Origin: Gammaproteobacteria bacterium
GTDB taxonomy: Bacteria > Pseudomonadota > Gammaproteobacteria > HK1
Assembly: GCA_009937425.1 (NCBI GenBank)
Contig: JAACFO010000013.1
Location: 1-63,862, forward strand
DNA: 63,862 nt
Reading direction: 5' to 3'
Below the pieces are notes generated by a model. The model saw nothing but the letters and a program-made list of their open reading frames with translations. It was not told where the DNA came from and ran no database searches. Each line of letters begins with the position of its first letter. The stretch's first letter is position 1. Positions 50,360 to 58,864 of the stretch are shown in pieces. The position numbers and the translations under genes were made by a program.

Positions 50360-51250
50360 TCAGGCGCCTCCAGAGTTGCGTGCCTGGAAAGCCGACCAGG
50401 CGCTTTCGAATCGCGCCAGGTTCTCGTCGGTATAGGCGACGTAATCGAAATCCAGATGCGAGTGGATCTCGGAGACCATGCTCCACATGGATTCGCGCAG
50501 CAGCGAAGCGCATTTCATTGCCTGATAGCGGCGCATGAGCGCGGCATCCGCCGGTGCACCGAAGTATTCGCCCAAGACCCATGCTTCCTGGTCTGGACTG
50601 AGCTGGTTATTCGATGCGAGCCCGCCGAGATCGAAAAGCGCGCTGTTGAAACCCGCGTAGTCCCAGTCGATCAACCATAAGCGTTCGCCGTCATCGATGA
50701 AGTTCGCCGCCAGCAGATCATTGTGTCCGAAGACCAATTGCACCGGGCCGACCTCGCGCTCGAGAGTGCTGGACAGCTCCAGCAACCGCGGCAGCGCAGC
50801 GAGCATGCGGCTGTTTCCATCTCGGAGCGTGCCGGCGTAATCCCTCACCACCTGGAAAACCCAGAACATGAGCGTCGGGCCACGTAAGTGCTTGGGGATC
50901 TCGTCGTGGCAGCGTTTGATCAGCGGCACGATTCGCTCCAGGGAAGCCGGCTCTCGTACCCGGGCCTCGTCGAGAGTCTCTCCCTCGATGAATCCCATGA
51001 CCAGGGCGCCCGGCTCATGATGCACGACTTCCGGTGATATACCCGCGGCGGCGGCGGCACGGCTCGCGGCGAGCTCGTTGAAGCGCATGACGCCGTGTAC
51101 GGGGATGTCGTCGCCGATGCGCACGAAGTAGCGTTCGCCTGCGTCCTCGACGACGAAGTTCTGATTGGTGATGCCGCCACTGAGCGGGCGCGGCTCAACT
51201 GCGCCTTTCCAGCAGGTCAGCCGGGAGACGCGTTTCAATGCGCTACTCAT
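50360..51250 (-). CDS. Choline/ethanolamine-kinase-like phosphotransferase (LicA/APH fold)
   Basis: A 296-residue small-molecule kinase. The catalytic loop is LVFGHNDLLAANFID and the Mg-binding Asp is in LWLIDWDYAGFN; the N-terminus has PLSGGITNQNFVV, a glycine-rich nucleotide loop. The SGGITNxN and HNDLxxxNF motifs point to choline/ethanolamine kinases rather than antibiotic kinases. Phosphorylating a catabolic substrate would be unusual beside a dehydrogenase, so it may act on an alternative amine or serve phosphocholine synthesis. It is the first gene of a four-gene run on this strand. Confidence 0.83.
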   Translation of the reverse strand: MSSALKRVSRLTCWKGAVEPRPLSGGITNQNFVVEDAGERYFVRIGDDIPVHGVMRFNELAASRAAAAAGISPEVVHHEPGALVMGFIEGETLDEARVREPASLERIVPLIKRCHDEIPKHLRGPTLMFWVFQVVRDYAGTLRDGNSRMLAALPRLLELSSTLEREVGPVQLVFGHNDLLAANFIDDGERLWLIDWDYAGFNSALFDLGGLASNNQLSPDQEAWVLGEYFGAPADAALMRRYQAMKCASLLRESMWSMVSEIHSHLDFDYVAYTDENLARFESAWSAFQARNSGGA

Positions 51251-51643
51251 ACGTCACTGAATCACCGAACCGCGATGCTGGCAATGAAGGTATCACACCA
51301 GCCGGCTACGATACCCCACGCCCTGGAAACCGTGTCAGGGGAACCAGCCCCGGATTCGCCCGATACCCCCTGATGACACCATCGGCAATATACACCTTTC
51401 ATTCTCATTAAGTGCCCGGGCGTTCGTGCCGACAAACTAAAGGCTCGGCGTACAACAATTGGACCTGCGAATCCTACGGTATCAGACGGTTCGGAGAACT
51501 CCGATTCGAGGACATAAAGGTATTTGTGATCCGGTTGGCAGTCACCCTTCAAGGGCACGTCTAAGCTGATTCATTGATCCAAGGATCGGCTGCCAAACCC
51601 CGCCTGGCAGCGGCCAGAATCTCAAGCACAACGGAGAAAACCC
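51251..51643. promoter_or_regulatory. Divergent intergenic region upstream of the choline-kinase-like and membrane-protein genes
   Basis: A gap of 393 bp lies between divergently transcribed genes. Short open frames exist here (for example 51262-51558 on the minus strand), but they lack a ribosome-binding site and recognisable motifs. A GGAG sits 8 bp before the membrane-protein start at 51644. I see no strong hairpin or operator, so only promoter activity is inferred. Confidence 0.35.
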
Positions 51644-53137
51644 ATGACGTTTTCAAGCTTCATGATTACGGGGGATCCGATCAGCTCGTCTCTGATCTGG
51701 TTCGTGGCACTGACGGTGCTGCTGTACATCGCACGCATACCGGCTCATCACGCCATCTCCTCTTTCAGCCGCGTGCTGCACGCGGCCTGTCGCCTGTCGG
51801 CACGCTCCATCATGCACGCCGAGAAGCGCCTGGCCGTTCGCAACCGCGAGGTGCTGCTCGGCCACGGGCGGGAAGCGGCCGAACGCATCATCGAGCGTGA
51901 AATCGAACGCATGGATGCCACGGTGCGCCGCGACCTGGCGGAGTATCCATCGCTTCACAGGAAGATCAGCGAGGTGCTCGCGGCCGTCGAGGCGGAGTAC
52001 AAGGAAAGCGCCGAGGTACCGCCTTCACCTCTGAGTTGGACCAAGGCCGTCGAGGCTGTTGCCAAGATTCCGGCCAAGAGCGATCCCATGGTCATGGACA
52101 TCCTCGAGGAGATCAACAAATCGATGCAGAAAGCGCACGAGAGGGCGCTTATCGAATATCGAAAGGCCAGCGCCACGCGTCACAATCTGCTCAAAGGTCT
52201 GATGCCTCACTGGCGCGGCGTGCAGCGCAAGCTCGAGGAAGTGGACAAGCACGTAACCAGTCTGCTGGAGCGTTCCGAGATTATCAGCCGCCACATCAAT
52301 GAGTACCGTGACGTGCTCAACCAGACCGACCAGTCCGTGCGAATTCTTTCCTCCTCGGCACTCAGTCAGTTCTTCATCTCGGCCTTCGTGCTGGCGATAG
52401 CCGTCGGCGGCGCCGCCATCAACTTCACGCTGATTGCGCGTCCCATGGCAGAGATGGTGGGCGGCCAGTATCTTACCGGCGGATTCAAGACTGCCGATAT
52501 CGCCGCACTGGTGATCATTTTGGTGGAAATCTCCATGGGTCTGTTCCTGATGGAGTCTCTGCGGATCACGCGCTTGTTCCCCGTTATCGCGGCGCTCAAG
52601 GACACCACCCGTATCCGCATGGTCTGGATCACTTTCGGGTTGCTGTTCACGCTCGCCAGCGTCGAGGCCGGGCTCGCGTTCATGCGCGAGATGCTGCTGG
52701 AGGATGAGCTCGCCACCAGCGCACTTCTGCGCGGCGATCAGGTAGGCGCCGCAGTTGCGGAATTCACCTGGATAACCACTGCCGCGCAGATGGGCATGGG
52801 GTTCATTCTCCCGTTCGCGCTGGTGTTCGTCGCGATTCCACTTGAGACCTTCGTGCATTCGACGCGTACCGTGCTCGGGTTAACGGGCATGGTGATTCTT
52901 CGCGCTCTCGCCTACGTATTGCGATTGCTCGGAAATATTTTCCTGCAGACCGGCAGCATGCTCCGGGGCTTTTATGACCTGCTCGCGTTCGTTCCCCTGT
53001 GGATCGAACACATGGTTAAGTCGCGGTCCGGTAACGGCGGGAAAAAGAAAGTTGCCAACAACGGCGACCCCGACCTGGACGATCTCATGACGGAGAATGC
53101 CTCCAGCGGTACGGTTGCCATCAGGGAGTCATACTGA
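51644..53137 (+). CDS. Polytopic membrane protein with cytoplasmic coiled-coil domain, unknown function
   Basis: A 497-residue protein. A first hydrophobic helix (SLIWFVALTVLLYIARI, residues about 17-34) is followed by roughly 200 residues of charged, helical, coiled-coil-like sequence. At least four further spans begin near residue 235 (SALSQFFISAFVLAIAVGG; TADIAALVIILVEISMGLFLM; WITFGLLFTLASVEAGLAFM; MGMGFILPFALVFVAIPLE), and a lysine-rich tail ends the protein. I recognise no family. Its stop overlaps the start of the VWA lipoprotein gene (TGATG), so the pair is co-translated and probably forms one envelope complex. Confidence 0.8.
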   Translation: MTFSSFMITGDPISSSLIWFVALTVLLYIARIPAHHAISSFSRVLHAACRLSARSIMHAEKRLAVRNREVLLGHGREAAERIIEREIERMDATVRRDLAEYPSLHRKISEVLAAVEAEYKESAEVPPSPLSWTKAVEAVAKIPAKSDPMVMDILEEINKSMQKAHERALIEYRKASATRHNLLKGLMPHWRGVQRKLEEVDKHVTSLLERSEIISRHINEYRDVLNQTDQSVRILSSSALSQFFISAFVLAIAVGGAAINFTLIARPMAEMVGGQYLTGGFKTADIAALVIILVEISMGLFLMESLRITRLFPVIAALKDTTRIRMVWITFGLLFTLASVEAGLAFMREMLLEDELATSALLRGDQVGAAVAEFTWITTAAQMGMGFILPFALVFVAIPLETFVHSTRTVLGLTGMVILRALAYVLRLLGNIFLQTGSMLRGFYDLLAFVPLWIEHMVKSRSGNGGKKKVANNGDPDLDDLMTENASSGTVAIRESY

Positions 53138-53796
53138 TGAAACGCTCAACATTTTTGCTGACCCTCGTGCCCCTGTTTGTTGCCCTGCTCACGGGGTGCA
53201 ACCAGGAAGCCGGCCCGCAGAACCGCGGCGTCTACCTGCTGATGGATACCTCGGGCACTTACACCAAGGAACTGAATGAGGCGGTACAACTGATCAACGT
53301 TATTCTGGTCAAGCTGGAGCCCGGCGACTCCTTTGCCGTTGCCCGCATCGACACCGGCAGCTTCAGCGAGAAGGACATCATCGCCAAGATTACCTTCGAT
53401 ACCCGGCCAAGCGCCGCCAATCAACAGAAGCGCAAATTCCGCGATAAGATCGACAGCTTCGTCAAGAACGTGAAGCCGGCCTCACACACGGACATTACCG
53501 GCGGTGTGCTGCAGGCCATCGAGTACCTGAACGAGAAAGAGCCCGGGGTAAAAGAGATTTTGATCTATTCAGACCTCAAGGAAGATCTTCCCAAGGGTTT
53601 CGTCCGGGATATTCCTCTGCAGCTGCAGGGCTTCAATGTCGTCGCTCTGAACGTAACCAAGCTGCGCAGCGATAACCGCGATCCCCGCGAGTACCTGACG
53701 CGTCTCGAAAACTGGCAGAGCCGCGTCGAGAGCGGTGGCGGTCAGTGGGTCGTCATCAACGACATGGACCGCCTGGAACGCATTCTCGTTAACTAG
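53137..53796 (+). CDS. VWA-domain lipoprotein
   Basis: A 219-residue lipoprotein with a signal peptide and lipobox LLTGC. The mature part is a von Willebrand A fold: GVYLLMDTSGTYTKELNEA carries a MIDAS-like DxSxT, and ASHTDITGGVLQAIEYL holds the second MIDAS Thr/Asp-like position. ILIYSDLKED supplies the third strand. Such domains bind metal-mediated protein ligands. It is translationally coupled to the preceding membrane protein, and a strong terminator follows at 53811, so the two genes form a complete transcription unit. Confidence 0.85.
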   Translation: MKRSTFLLTLVPLFVALLTGCNQEAGPQNRGVYLLMDTSGTYTKELNEAVQLINVILVKLEPGDSFAVARIDTGSFSEKDIIAKITFDTRPSAANQQKRKFRDKIDSFVKNVKPASHTDITGGVLQAIEYLNEKEPGVKEILIYSDLKEDLPKGFVRDIPLQLQGFNVVALNVTKLRSDNRDPREYLTRLENWQSRVESGGGQWVVINDMDRLERILVN

Positions 53797-53810
53797 GACC
53801 CTCATCGGAT

Positions 53811-53845
53811 GCCGGAGCGGGCAAGCCCGCTCCGGCTTTTTTTTT
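53811..53845 (+). terminator. Rho-independent terminator after the VWA lipoprotein gene
   Basis: GCCGGAGCGG and CCGCTCCGGC form a 10-bp GC-rich stem at 53811-53836 (6-base loop), followed directly by nine T residues. This is a textbook intrinsic terminator for the plus-strand membrane protein/VWA operon. It sits against the stop codon of the convergent TauD-like gene (53844-53846). Confidence 0.93.
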
Positions 53846-54854
53846 ACCCGTCGTAGGTCGGCCGTCCACGCTCGCGGTACCAGGTACGTACCAGATGGCG
53901 TTTGCGCGCGGGATCCTCGTCATCGCTGAACCGGCTTCGGTAGTGCGCAATATCCCTGTTGTTGAGTATCTGCAGCTGGCCGCGTTCGATGGGTAGCTCG
54001 AAGCACAGGTCTGGGTGATCGGTAACCGCTACCAAGGCGCTTAGTGCGTCGCGGGTTTCACTGTCCATGCCCACACCGGCAACTTCGTAACCCCTACTGA
54101 TCAAGCTGGTGTTCAACCGCGCCGACAGCTTCCCATCTGGGTAGCTGAATACCGGCGCCTTGATGATCCTGGGCGCATCCGGGGCGTGTTCCGCCTGGCG
54201 GTCCCATAACACGCACCTGTAGAGGCGTTCGAGTTCCCTTGGGTACTCCCGGAGTAAGCGATTATGCACGCTGAGTATGCTGCAAAAGCGGCTGACGCCG
54301 CCTTCACGAGCCGGCCGGATGCACAGCAAGGCCACATACTCCGGTTGCGTAACGGCGAATGCATTGTCGGTGTGCAACAGCAACTCCACGTTGGTGTAGG
54401 AACCGCGCACACCGTAGGAGTAGCTCTGCCCCGTGTCCGTGACGTCGTAGAGCATGGTGCCGTCCCATTTCTGTGCCACCGGCCTGCCCAGGAGCTTTCC
54501 GAGCACCCAGAAAACGGCCACGGCATCCTGCTCATCCATGGCGCCAAGGGGTAAACGGTCGATGACGGCGACACCCGGATGCGTGTCCAGCAGATCTCTC
54601 GCTCGGACCAGAAAATCACGCAGCGCCGTGGTGACGAACTGCTCGGGTCCCCGAAGCAACAGCGGCAGGGGTTCAGCCTGCATTCGCTGCACCATCTGCA
54701 ATAACTCGTCCCTGGCGGCATCATCCAGCATCACGACGCACTCGCTGGTGTCGATATCGGCACCCAACCAGGCGCGGGCGTCGGTGATTTGCTCATCGAG
54801 CATCGACGCACTCTCCTCGTGGCCTAGATCGATACAGTCGACGGAGAGTCGCAT
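53844..54854 (-). CDS. TauD/TfdA-family 2OG-Fe(II) dioxygenase
   Basis: A 336-residue non-heme iron oxygenase resembling clavaminate-synthase and TauD-like enzymes. The His-x-Asp pair is in VELLLHTDNAFAVTQ and the distal His in LQILNNRDIAHYRSRF; the 2-oxoglutarate Arg is in RKRHLVRTWYRERG. Features such as GSYTNVELLLHTDN resemble the TauD family's N-terminal iron loop. Substrate is unknown. It is convergent with the VWA lipoprotein, with the terminator between them. Confidence 0.85.
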   Translation of the reverse strand: MRLSVDCIDLGHEESASMLDEQITDARAWLGADIDTSECVVMLDDAARDELLQMVQRMQAEPLPLLLRGPEQFVTTALRDFLVRARDLLDTHPGVAVIDRLPLGAMDEQDAVAVFWVLGKLLGRPVAQKWDGTMLYDVTDTGQSYSYGVRGSYTNVELLLHTDNAFAVTQPEYVALLCIRPAREGGVSRFCSILSVHNRLLREYPRELERLYRCVLWDRQAEHAPDAPRIIKAPVFSYPDGKLSARLNTSLISRGYEVAGVGMDSETRDALSALVAVTDHPDLCFELPIERGQLQILNNRDIAHYRSRFSDDEDPARKRHLVRTWYRERGRPTYDG

Positions 54855-54890
54855 TGAATCGCGGGCCGCGGGTTGGCCTGCTGTCCTCCC

Positions 54891-54933
54891 TATTCCCCTG
54901 GGGCCTATTCCCCTGGGGCCTATTCCCCTGGGG
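54891..54933 (+). repeat. Three tandem 15-bp repeats carrying in-frame stop codons
   Basis: Three copies of a 15-bp unit (TATTCCCCTGGGGCC, the third truncated to 13 bp) lie at 54891-54905, 54906-54920 and 54921-54933. On the minus strand the unit reads Pro-Gly-Glu-stop, and because 15 bp is a multiple of three, each copy preserves the frame. The DUF4384-like gene ends at the first stop reached (54920); the other copies are downstream, with further TAG codons. The third copy supplies the last coded residues. Confidence 0.88.
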
Positions 54934-55660
54934 ATTTCGTCGTAATGAAGACGAAGTCGGCAGTTACCGGCCGGCCTTCGGTGCCGGTGCTATCTGCCTT
55001 GAGGCGTTCATCGAGTGCCGACAGATAATCACCGTCGGATTCGTGGCCCTGGCGAACGTCGGCGAACAGCGGAACCGGTGAGGCGAGGACCGCAATCATC
55101 TCCTGGCCGAAGGGCGGCGACACAACCCACGCGCCATCCTCACCAAGGGATAGCCATTCTGCGGCGTCCAGGCGCACAGGACCGGAGCGCTGGTCAGGCA
55201 CCAGGTGAACCACGTAACCGTCTCGGAAATGGTAGTCCACGTACAGGTAGCTGCGATAAAGGGGCGCCGCCACATCGAGCATCAGTGGCTCGCCCTCGAC
55301 GAATACATTGCCCGGCTTGGGCGTGGCAATGGCGGTGCCGAGCTTCTGGATCCGGTTGACCTTCCAGTACGGCGCGTAGAAGTCCAACAACCGGCAATAA
55401 CTACGATCTACCGCGGTGACCGCCATGCCGACCTTTCCCACGCCCGGCAATCCGGCCACCGCCTGCTCAGCCCCGGCGAGTTCGATGCTCTGCGTCGCGA
55501 AACCGTTCACCGATACCGATCGACCGCTCGCGGTAGCCACCAACGCCGCGCATGGTACGGAGTCGAGGATCGCCTGGACCTCGGACAGAACCGGCCGCAA
55601 TGATTGCTGCTGGTACCACCACAGGCCCGCACCCACAACCGCGATACCCGCGACCAGCAT
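54920..55660 (-). CDS. Membrane-anchored protein with DUF4384-like domain, partner of the kinase
   Basis: A 246-residue protein starting with one transmembrane helix (LVAGIAVVGAGLWWYQQQ) and a periplasmic part. The C-terminal half (EPLMLDVAAPLYRSYLYVDYHFRDGYVVHLVPDQ) resembles DUF4384, a domain usually fused to bacterial Ser/Thr kinases. The start ATG lies 5 bp after the kinase stop, on the same strand. In one-gene homologues the kinase, membrane helix and this domain would be continuous, so the two genes may be a split form. The last residues are encoded by the 15-bp repeats. Confidence 0.78.
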   Translation of the reverse strand: MLVAGIAVVGAGLWWYQQQSLRPVLSEVQAILDSVPCAALVATASGRSVSVNGFATQSIELAGAEQAVAGLPGVGKVGMAVTAVDRSYCRLLDFYAPYWKVNRIQKLGTAIATPKPGNVFVEGEPLMLDVAAPLYRSYLYVDYHFRDGYVVHLVPDQRSGPVRLDAAEWLSLGEDGAWVVSPPFGQEMIAVLASPVPLFADVRQGHESDGDYLSALDERLKADSTGTEGRPVTADFVFITTKSPGE

Positions 55661-55665
55661 GGCGA

Positions 55666-56736
55666 TCAGACGTCAGAGGCGCTGCCCTGGCTGGGCGCGG
55701 GGGGCGGCGCCGGCGCGTTACCGAGGCGCACGGTCTTTTGAAATGGCACGCCTTCCTCGTTGCTATTGATGACCAGCGTTTTGTCGTCATCTTCTCCCCC
55801 GAGGGAGAAATCCACCGCGCCTGCATCCTCCTGCGCCCCGTCCTCAAACATGACGCGCCACTCGGCGATGGTCTGCGGGCGCGCCTCGGGCTGAAAGGCC
55901 AGAGCCCGGTCGATGGCATGCAGAAAGCTCGCCGAATAACGGCCCGCACCGGCCATGGTAGCCGGCACCAGTACGTCTTTGTGACCCTTGAGGATGGCGC
56001 CTGCGCGGGTCAGCGCGTCCACCGGACCCTTGCCGGTGACGGCCCGGTAGAGTGTTGCACCGAGGGCGTAAATATCCGTCCACGGACCTTGCTTGTCGCC
56101 GTCTCGATTATCGTTGTACTGCTCGAATGGCGCGTAACCAGGGGTTACGAGAGAGGTCAGGGTGCGGGTCTCCACTCCGAGCGCCTGGCGGGCGGATCCG
56201 AAATCCAATACCACCGGCGAACCGTCGTCACGCACGAACAGATTGTTGGGCTTGATGTCGCGATGCACGAAACCGGCTTCGTGCACCCGCTCCAACCCGT
56301 CGAGAAGCGGCATGAGAAACTCTCGCAGTTTTTCCTCGCTACAGTTGTCCGGGTCGCGCAGCACCGAGCCGAAACTGCTCCCCTGCTCGTACTCCATGAC
56401 CATGTAGGCGGTATTGTTGGCCTCGAAGACACTGTGAACGCCGACTATATTGGGGTGCTGGAAGCGCGCCAGGGTACGGGCTTCGCTGAGAAATCGGTCC
56501 AGGCCCCAACGGAAGGTATCGGATTCGGCTTCCGAGAGCGGTTCCACGGTGCTGTCTTCCCGGCGCACGGACAGGTCCGACGGCAAGAACTCCTTGATGG
56601 CCACGGAGCGCTTGAGATTACCGTCGCGGGCGAGGTAGGTAATGCCAAAGCCGCCCACACCGAGAATGCTCTCGATCTGGAACCAATGCAGCTGGTATCC
56701 GACGGCTAAAGCGTGTTGGCTATGTAGTTCGCTCAA
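55666..56736 (-). CDS. Eukaryotic-like serine/threonine protein kinase
   Basis: A 356-residue Hanks-type kinase. The glycine-rich loop is [14 protein letters not shown], the ATP-binding Lys is in VAIKEFLP, the catalytic loop is [12 protein letters not shown], the DFG motif is DFGSARQAL, and the activation segment ends in [10 protein letters not shown]. All invariant residues are present. After the kinase domain is a Pro/Ala-rich, acidic linker (ends [13 protein letters not shown]) and then a stop; there is no transmembrane helix in this gene, which is instead encoded by the next one. Together they would give a membrane-tethered kinase with an outside sensor. Confidence 0.94.
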   Translation of the reverse strand: MSELHSQHALAVGYQLHWFQIESILGVGGFGITYLARDGNLKRSVAIKEFLPSDLSVRREDSTVEPLSEAESDTFRWGLDRFLSEARTLARFQHPNIVGVHSVFEANNTAYMVMEYEQGSSFGSVLRDPDNCSEEKLREFLMPLLDGLERVHEAGFVHRDIKPNNLFVRDDGSPVVLDFGSARQALGVETRTLTSLVTPGYAPFEQYNDNRDGDKQGPWTDIYALGATLYRAVTGKGPVDALTRAGAILKGHKDVLVPATMAGAGRYSASFLHAIDRALAFQPEARPQTIAEWRVMFEDGAQEDAGAVDFSLGGEDDDKTLVINSNEEGVPFQKTVRLGNAPAPPPAPSQGSASDV

Positions 56737-56828
56737 GGACGTGTGGCGCTCGGCTGTCTCTGTGTGGCCCCGACGTACTACATAATAGATTTAATTTGGT
56801 CGTCTGTTTAGCACTCAATTGAATACCA

Positions 56829-58532
56829 ATGCAGTTTGAGAATGCACCATCCATGCTCCCGGGATGCTCCCGGCGCCTGGCATGGCTGGCTGCCGCGTGC
56901 AGCGCCGCCGCCCTGGCAGCCGGTTGCGCCACGGATCCGCGACGCGACGGGCTTTCGCCCCACGAATTTGCCGGTGTCGACCACATCGCCATCCACATGC
57001 TCGGCGAGCAGCCGCAGCAGGACTTCCAGATTCTGGACCGTATAGAGGGGACTTCCTGCGACCTCTCCGGCCTACCCCGCAGCCACCCGGCCCACAAGGT
57101 CGTCACGAACTACGAAGCCCTCTACGACATGAAGCTGGAAGCAGCGGATCTGGGGGCCAACGCCATCCTCGGGGTCGTCTGCCGGCGCTATGCCATATCA
57201 CAGACCTGTTACGAGTCCATCATTTGTGAGGGCAATGCGGTGCGCCTGGACGACGGGGTCGGCATGGACCTGCCCCTGGCCTCCATGAACTCACTACAGG
57301 CCCGGGCCGCGAGCACGGATTTCGCCGGTAATCCGGCCCTCTACGAGTCCCTGATAGGCTTCACACCAGACTTCCTGACAGAGGCTCAACGGGCCGGTCT
57401 CGGCCAGGTCGGTGTCGCAGTGCCGGCCCGTGCCCCGGGCAAGACCGTCGAAGCGCCGCCCAGCGGCGACGACGCCATCTACCAGGGCGCTGGGCTGTGG
57501 TTCGGGCAGTGCGCCGCCGGCGGCGGCACTTTGGGCCTCCTGGTCTCGCCGTTGTGCGCCGCCATCGGCGCGGGCCTCGGTGCCCTGTCGGCGGAATCGG
57601 AGGACAACGTAAAGGCCAGCAGCGTCGCCATCCGCAGCGCCCTCGAGGACTATTACTCCCACGGCGCCTTACGCGATCGGATGGTGCGCGTAGCCAGCCA
57701 GTCCGGCGCCCAGGCGCTCATCTCCCAGGCGGCGGGAGGCCCCCGGGACAAGGTCGTGCGGCGCGCCAATTCGTGGCAATTCGTCGGCCCGGTGGACAGC
57801 GTCATCGAGATCGGTGTCGAAGAGTTGCTGCTGCCCGCATGGCGCAGTGGCGCCACCACGAACCTGCCGACACCGGTATCGGTGCGCACCCGGGTGCGTG
57901 TCGTGCACCTGCGGGATTCCCGTGAAATCTATAACCGCAGCTACAGTTTTGTGTCGCAGAGGCGGCTGTTCCGCGACTGGGGTGCAGACAACGCCGCGGC
58001 CCTGCGCCATGCACTGGAAGTCGGCTTCGAGCAAATCGCCGTACAGGTCGTCGAGGATGTTCTGCTCGTGTACCCGTTGATGCCGGGTTTTGCCATCACC
58101 GGCGCCGGGACGAACCAACGCAATTACATGGTCGAACCGGTGCAACCGCCGGCACACCAGTACTGGCACGCCGGGACCGCGCGCGCGTCCCCGGCCACAT
58201 CGCTGCAGCCGACATTTCGCTGGCGGGATTTTCCTGGCGAAAAGGTCCTGACCGCAGACTTCCAGGGAAAACTCCGCCATCTTTCCCGGCTTCGTTACGA
58301 TTTTCGTATCCATCGCCTCGACGACCAGCGCGGCACGGCGCGCATTATTCTCGAGCAAAACAATATCGAGGCGACCGAGTACGCCTTGAGCCAGCCGCTT
58401 GCGCCGAGCACGGAGTACGTCTGGAGCGTGCGCGCGCGCTTCACCCTGGATACCGGTGACCGCACTTCGCGTTGGTCGGGGGATTGGGTGGGCGGCAATA
58501 CGAAAGGTTTTTTGTTTCGAACCCCCGATTGA
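56829..58532 (+). CDS. Large lipoprotein with RcsF-like N-terminal stretch
   Basis: A 567-residue protein with a signal peptide and lipobox LAAGC. Residues roughly 75-135 contain Cys-rich sequence (SCDLSG ... LKLEAADLGANAILGVVCRRY ... CYESIICEGNA). The AADLGANAILGVVC segment resembles RcsF and YbjQ/DUF74-type folds, where RcsF carries two disulfides. The rest is unannotatable: a glycine-rich GGGTLGLLVSPLCAAIGAG stretch, an acidic-helical section, and a C-terminal beta-rich domain with FRWRDFPGEKVL and TEYVWSVRARF that looks fibronectin-like. It is divergent from the kinase gene. Envelope sensing is a possibility (inference). Confidence 0.75.
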   Translation: MQFENAPSMLPGCSRRLAWLAAACSAAALAAGCATDPRRDGLSPHEFAGVDHIAIHMLGEQPQQDFQILDRIEGTSCDLSGLPRSHPAHKVVTNYEALYDMKLEAADLGANAILGVVCRRYAISQTCYESIICEGNAVRLDDGVGMDLPLASMNSLQARAASTDFAGNPALYESLIGFTPDFLTEAQRAGLGQVGVAVPARAPGKTVEAPPSGDDAIYQGAGLWFGQCAAGGGTLGLLVSPLCAAIGAGLGALSAESEDNVKASSVAIRSALEDYYSHGALRDRMVRVASQSGAQALISQAAGGPRDKVVRRANSWQFVGPVDSVIEIGVEELLLPAWRSGATTNLPTPVSVRTRVRVVHLRDSREIYNRSYSFVSQRRLFRDWGADNAAALRHALEVGFEQIAVQVVEDVLLVYPLMPGFAITGAGTNQRNYMVEPVQPPAHQYWHAGTARASPATSLQPTFRWRDFPGEKVLTADFQGKLRHLSRLRYDFRIHRLDDQRGTARIILEQNNIEATEYALSQPLAPSTEYVWSVRARFTLDTGDRTSRWSGDWVGGNTKGFLFRTPD

Positions 58533-58601
58533 ATGACCGGCGAAGACAGCCTCCAGCGTGATACACTGCCCGCCCATGCAGTGCCCCGGGTCAGTTCGCT
58601 T

Positions 58602-58862
58602 ATGAGGTATCTGCCCCTCGTCTTTGTGCTTCTCGCCGCATGTGCAGCGCCCCCTACCCACAACCAGGTGACCTCCCAGGCGGTAAAGCGCAACTGCGAG
58701 GCACGCGGTGAGGCTGCTGCGAACGAGGTGCGAAAGGAGAACACTCAGATCGTCAAAGAGGGCGGCGCCACCAATAGTGACGACATGGACGACATCGAGA
58801 GCAGAGCGATGAAGGTACAGCGAGAGACCTTCAAGAGCTGCATGCTCAAATACGCCGTTTGA
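58602..58862 (+). CDS. Small lipoprotein of unknown function
   Basis: An 86-residue lipoprotein: MRYLPLVFVLLAAC gives a lipobox LAAC, followed by a short helical, charged mature chain with two further cysteines (AVKRNCEARGEAA and FKSCMLKYAV). The two Cys could form a disulfide in the periplasm. The start at 58602 puts the lipobox right after the n-region; the frame is open from 58533. It is about 70 bp downstream of the large lipoprotein gene and convergent with the EF-Tu-like gene. Confidence 0.75.
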   Translation: MRYLPLVFVLLAACAAPPTHNQVTSQAVKRNCEARGEAAANEVRKENTQIVKEGGATNSDDMDDIESRAMKVQRETFKSCMLKYAV

Positions 58863-58864
58863 AG

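Noticed and set aside
51262-51558. 98-codon minus-strand frame in the divergent intergenic region
   Set aside because: No ribosome-binding site, motif or hydrophobic pattern; overlaps a probable promoter region.
55552-56709. Plus-strand open frame of 385 codons over the kinase
   Set aside because: Antisense to a kinase with all invariant residues.
57669-58661. Minus-strand open frame of 330 codons over the large lipoprotein
   Set aside because: The plus-strand frame has a lipobox and RcsF-like segment; the antisense one lacks any.
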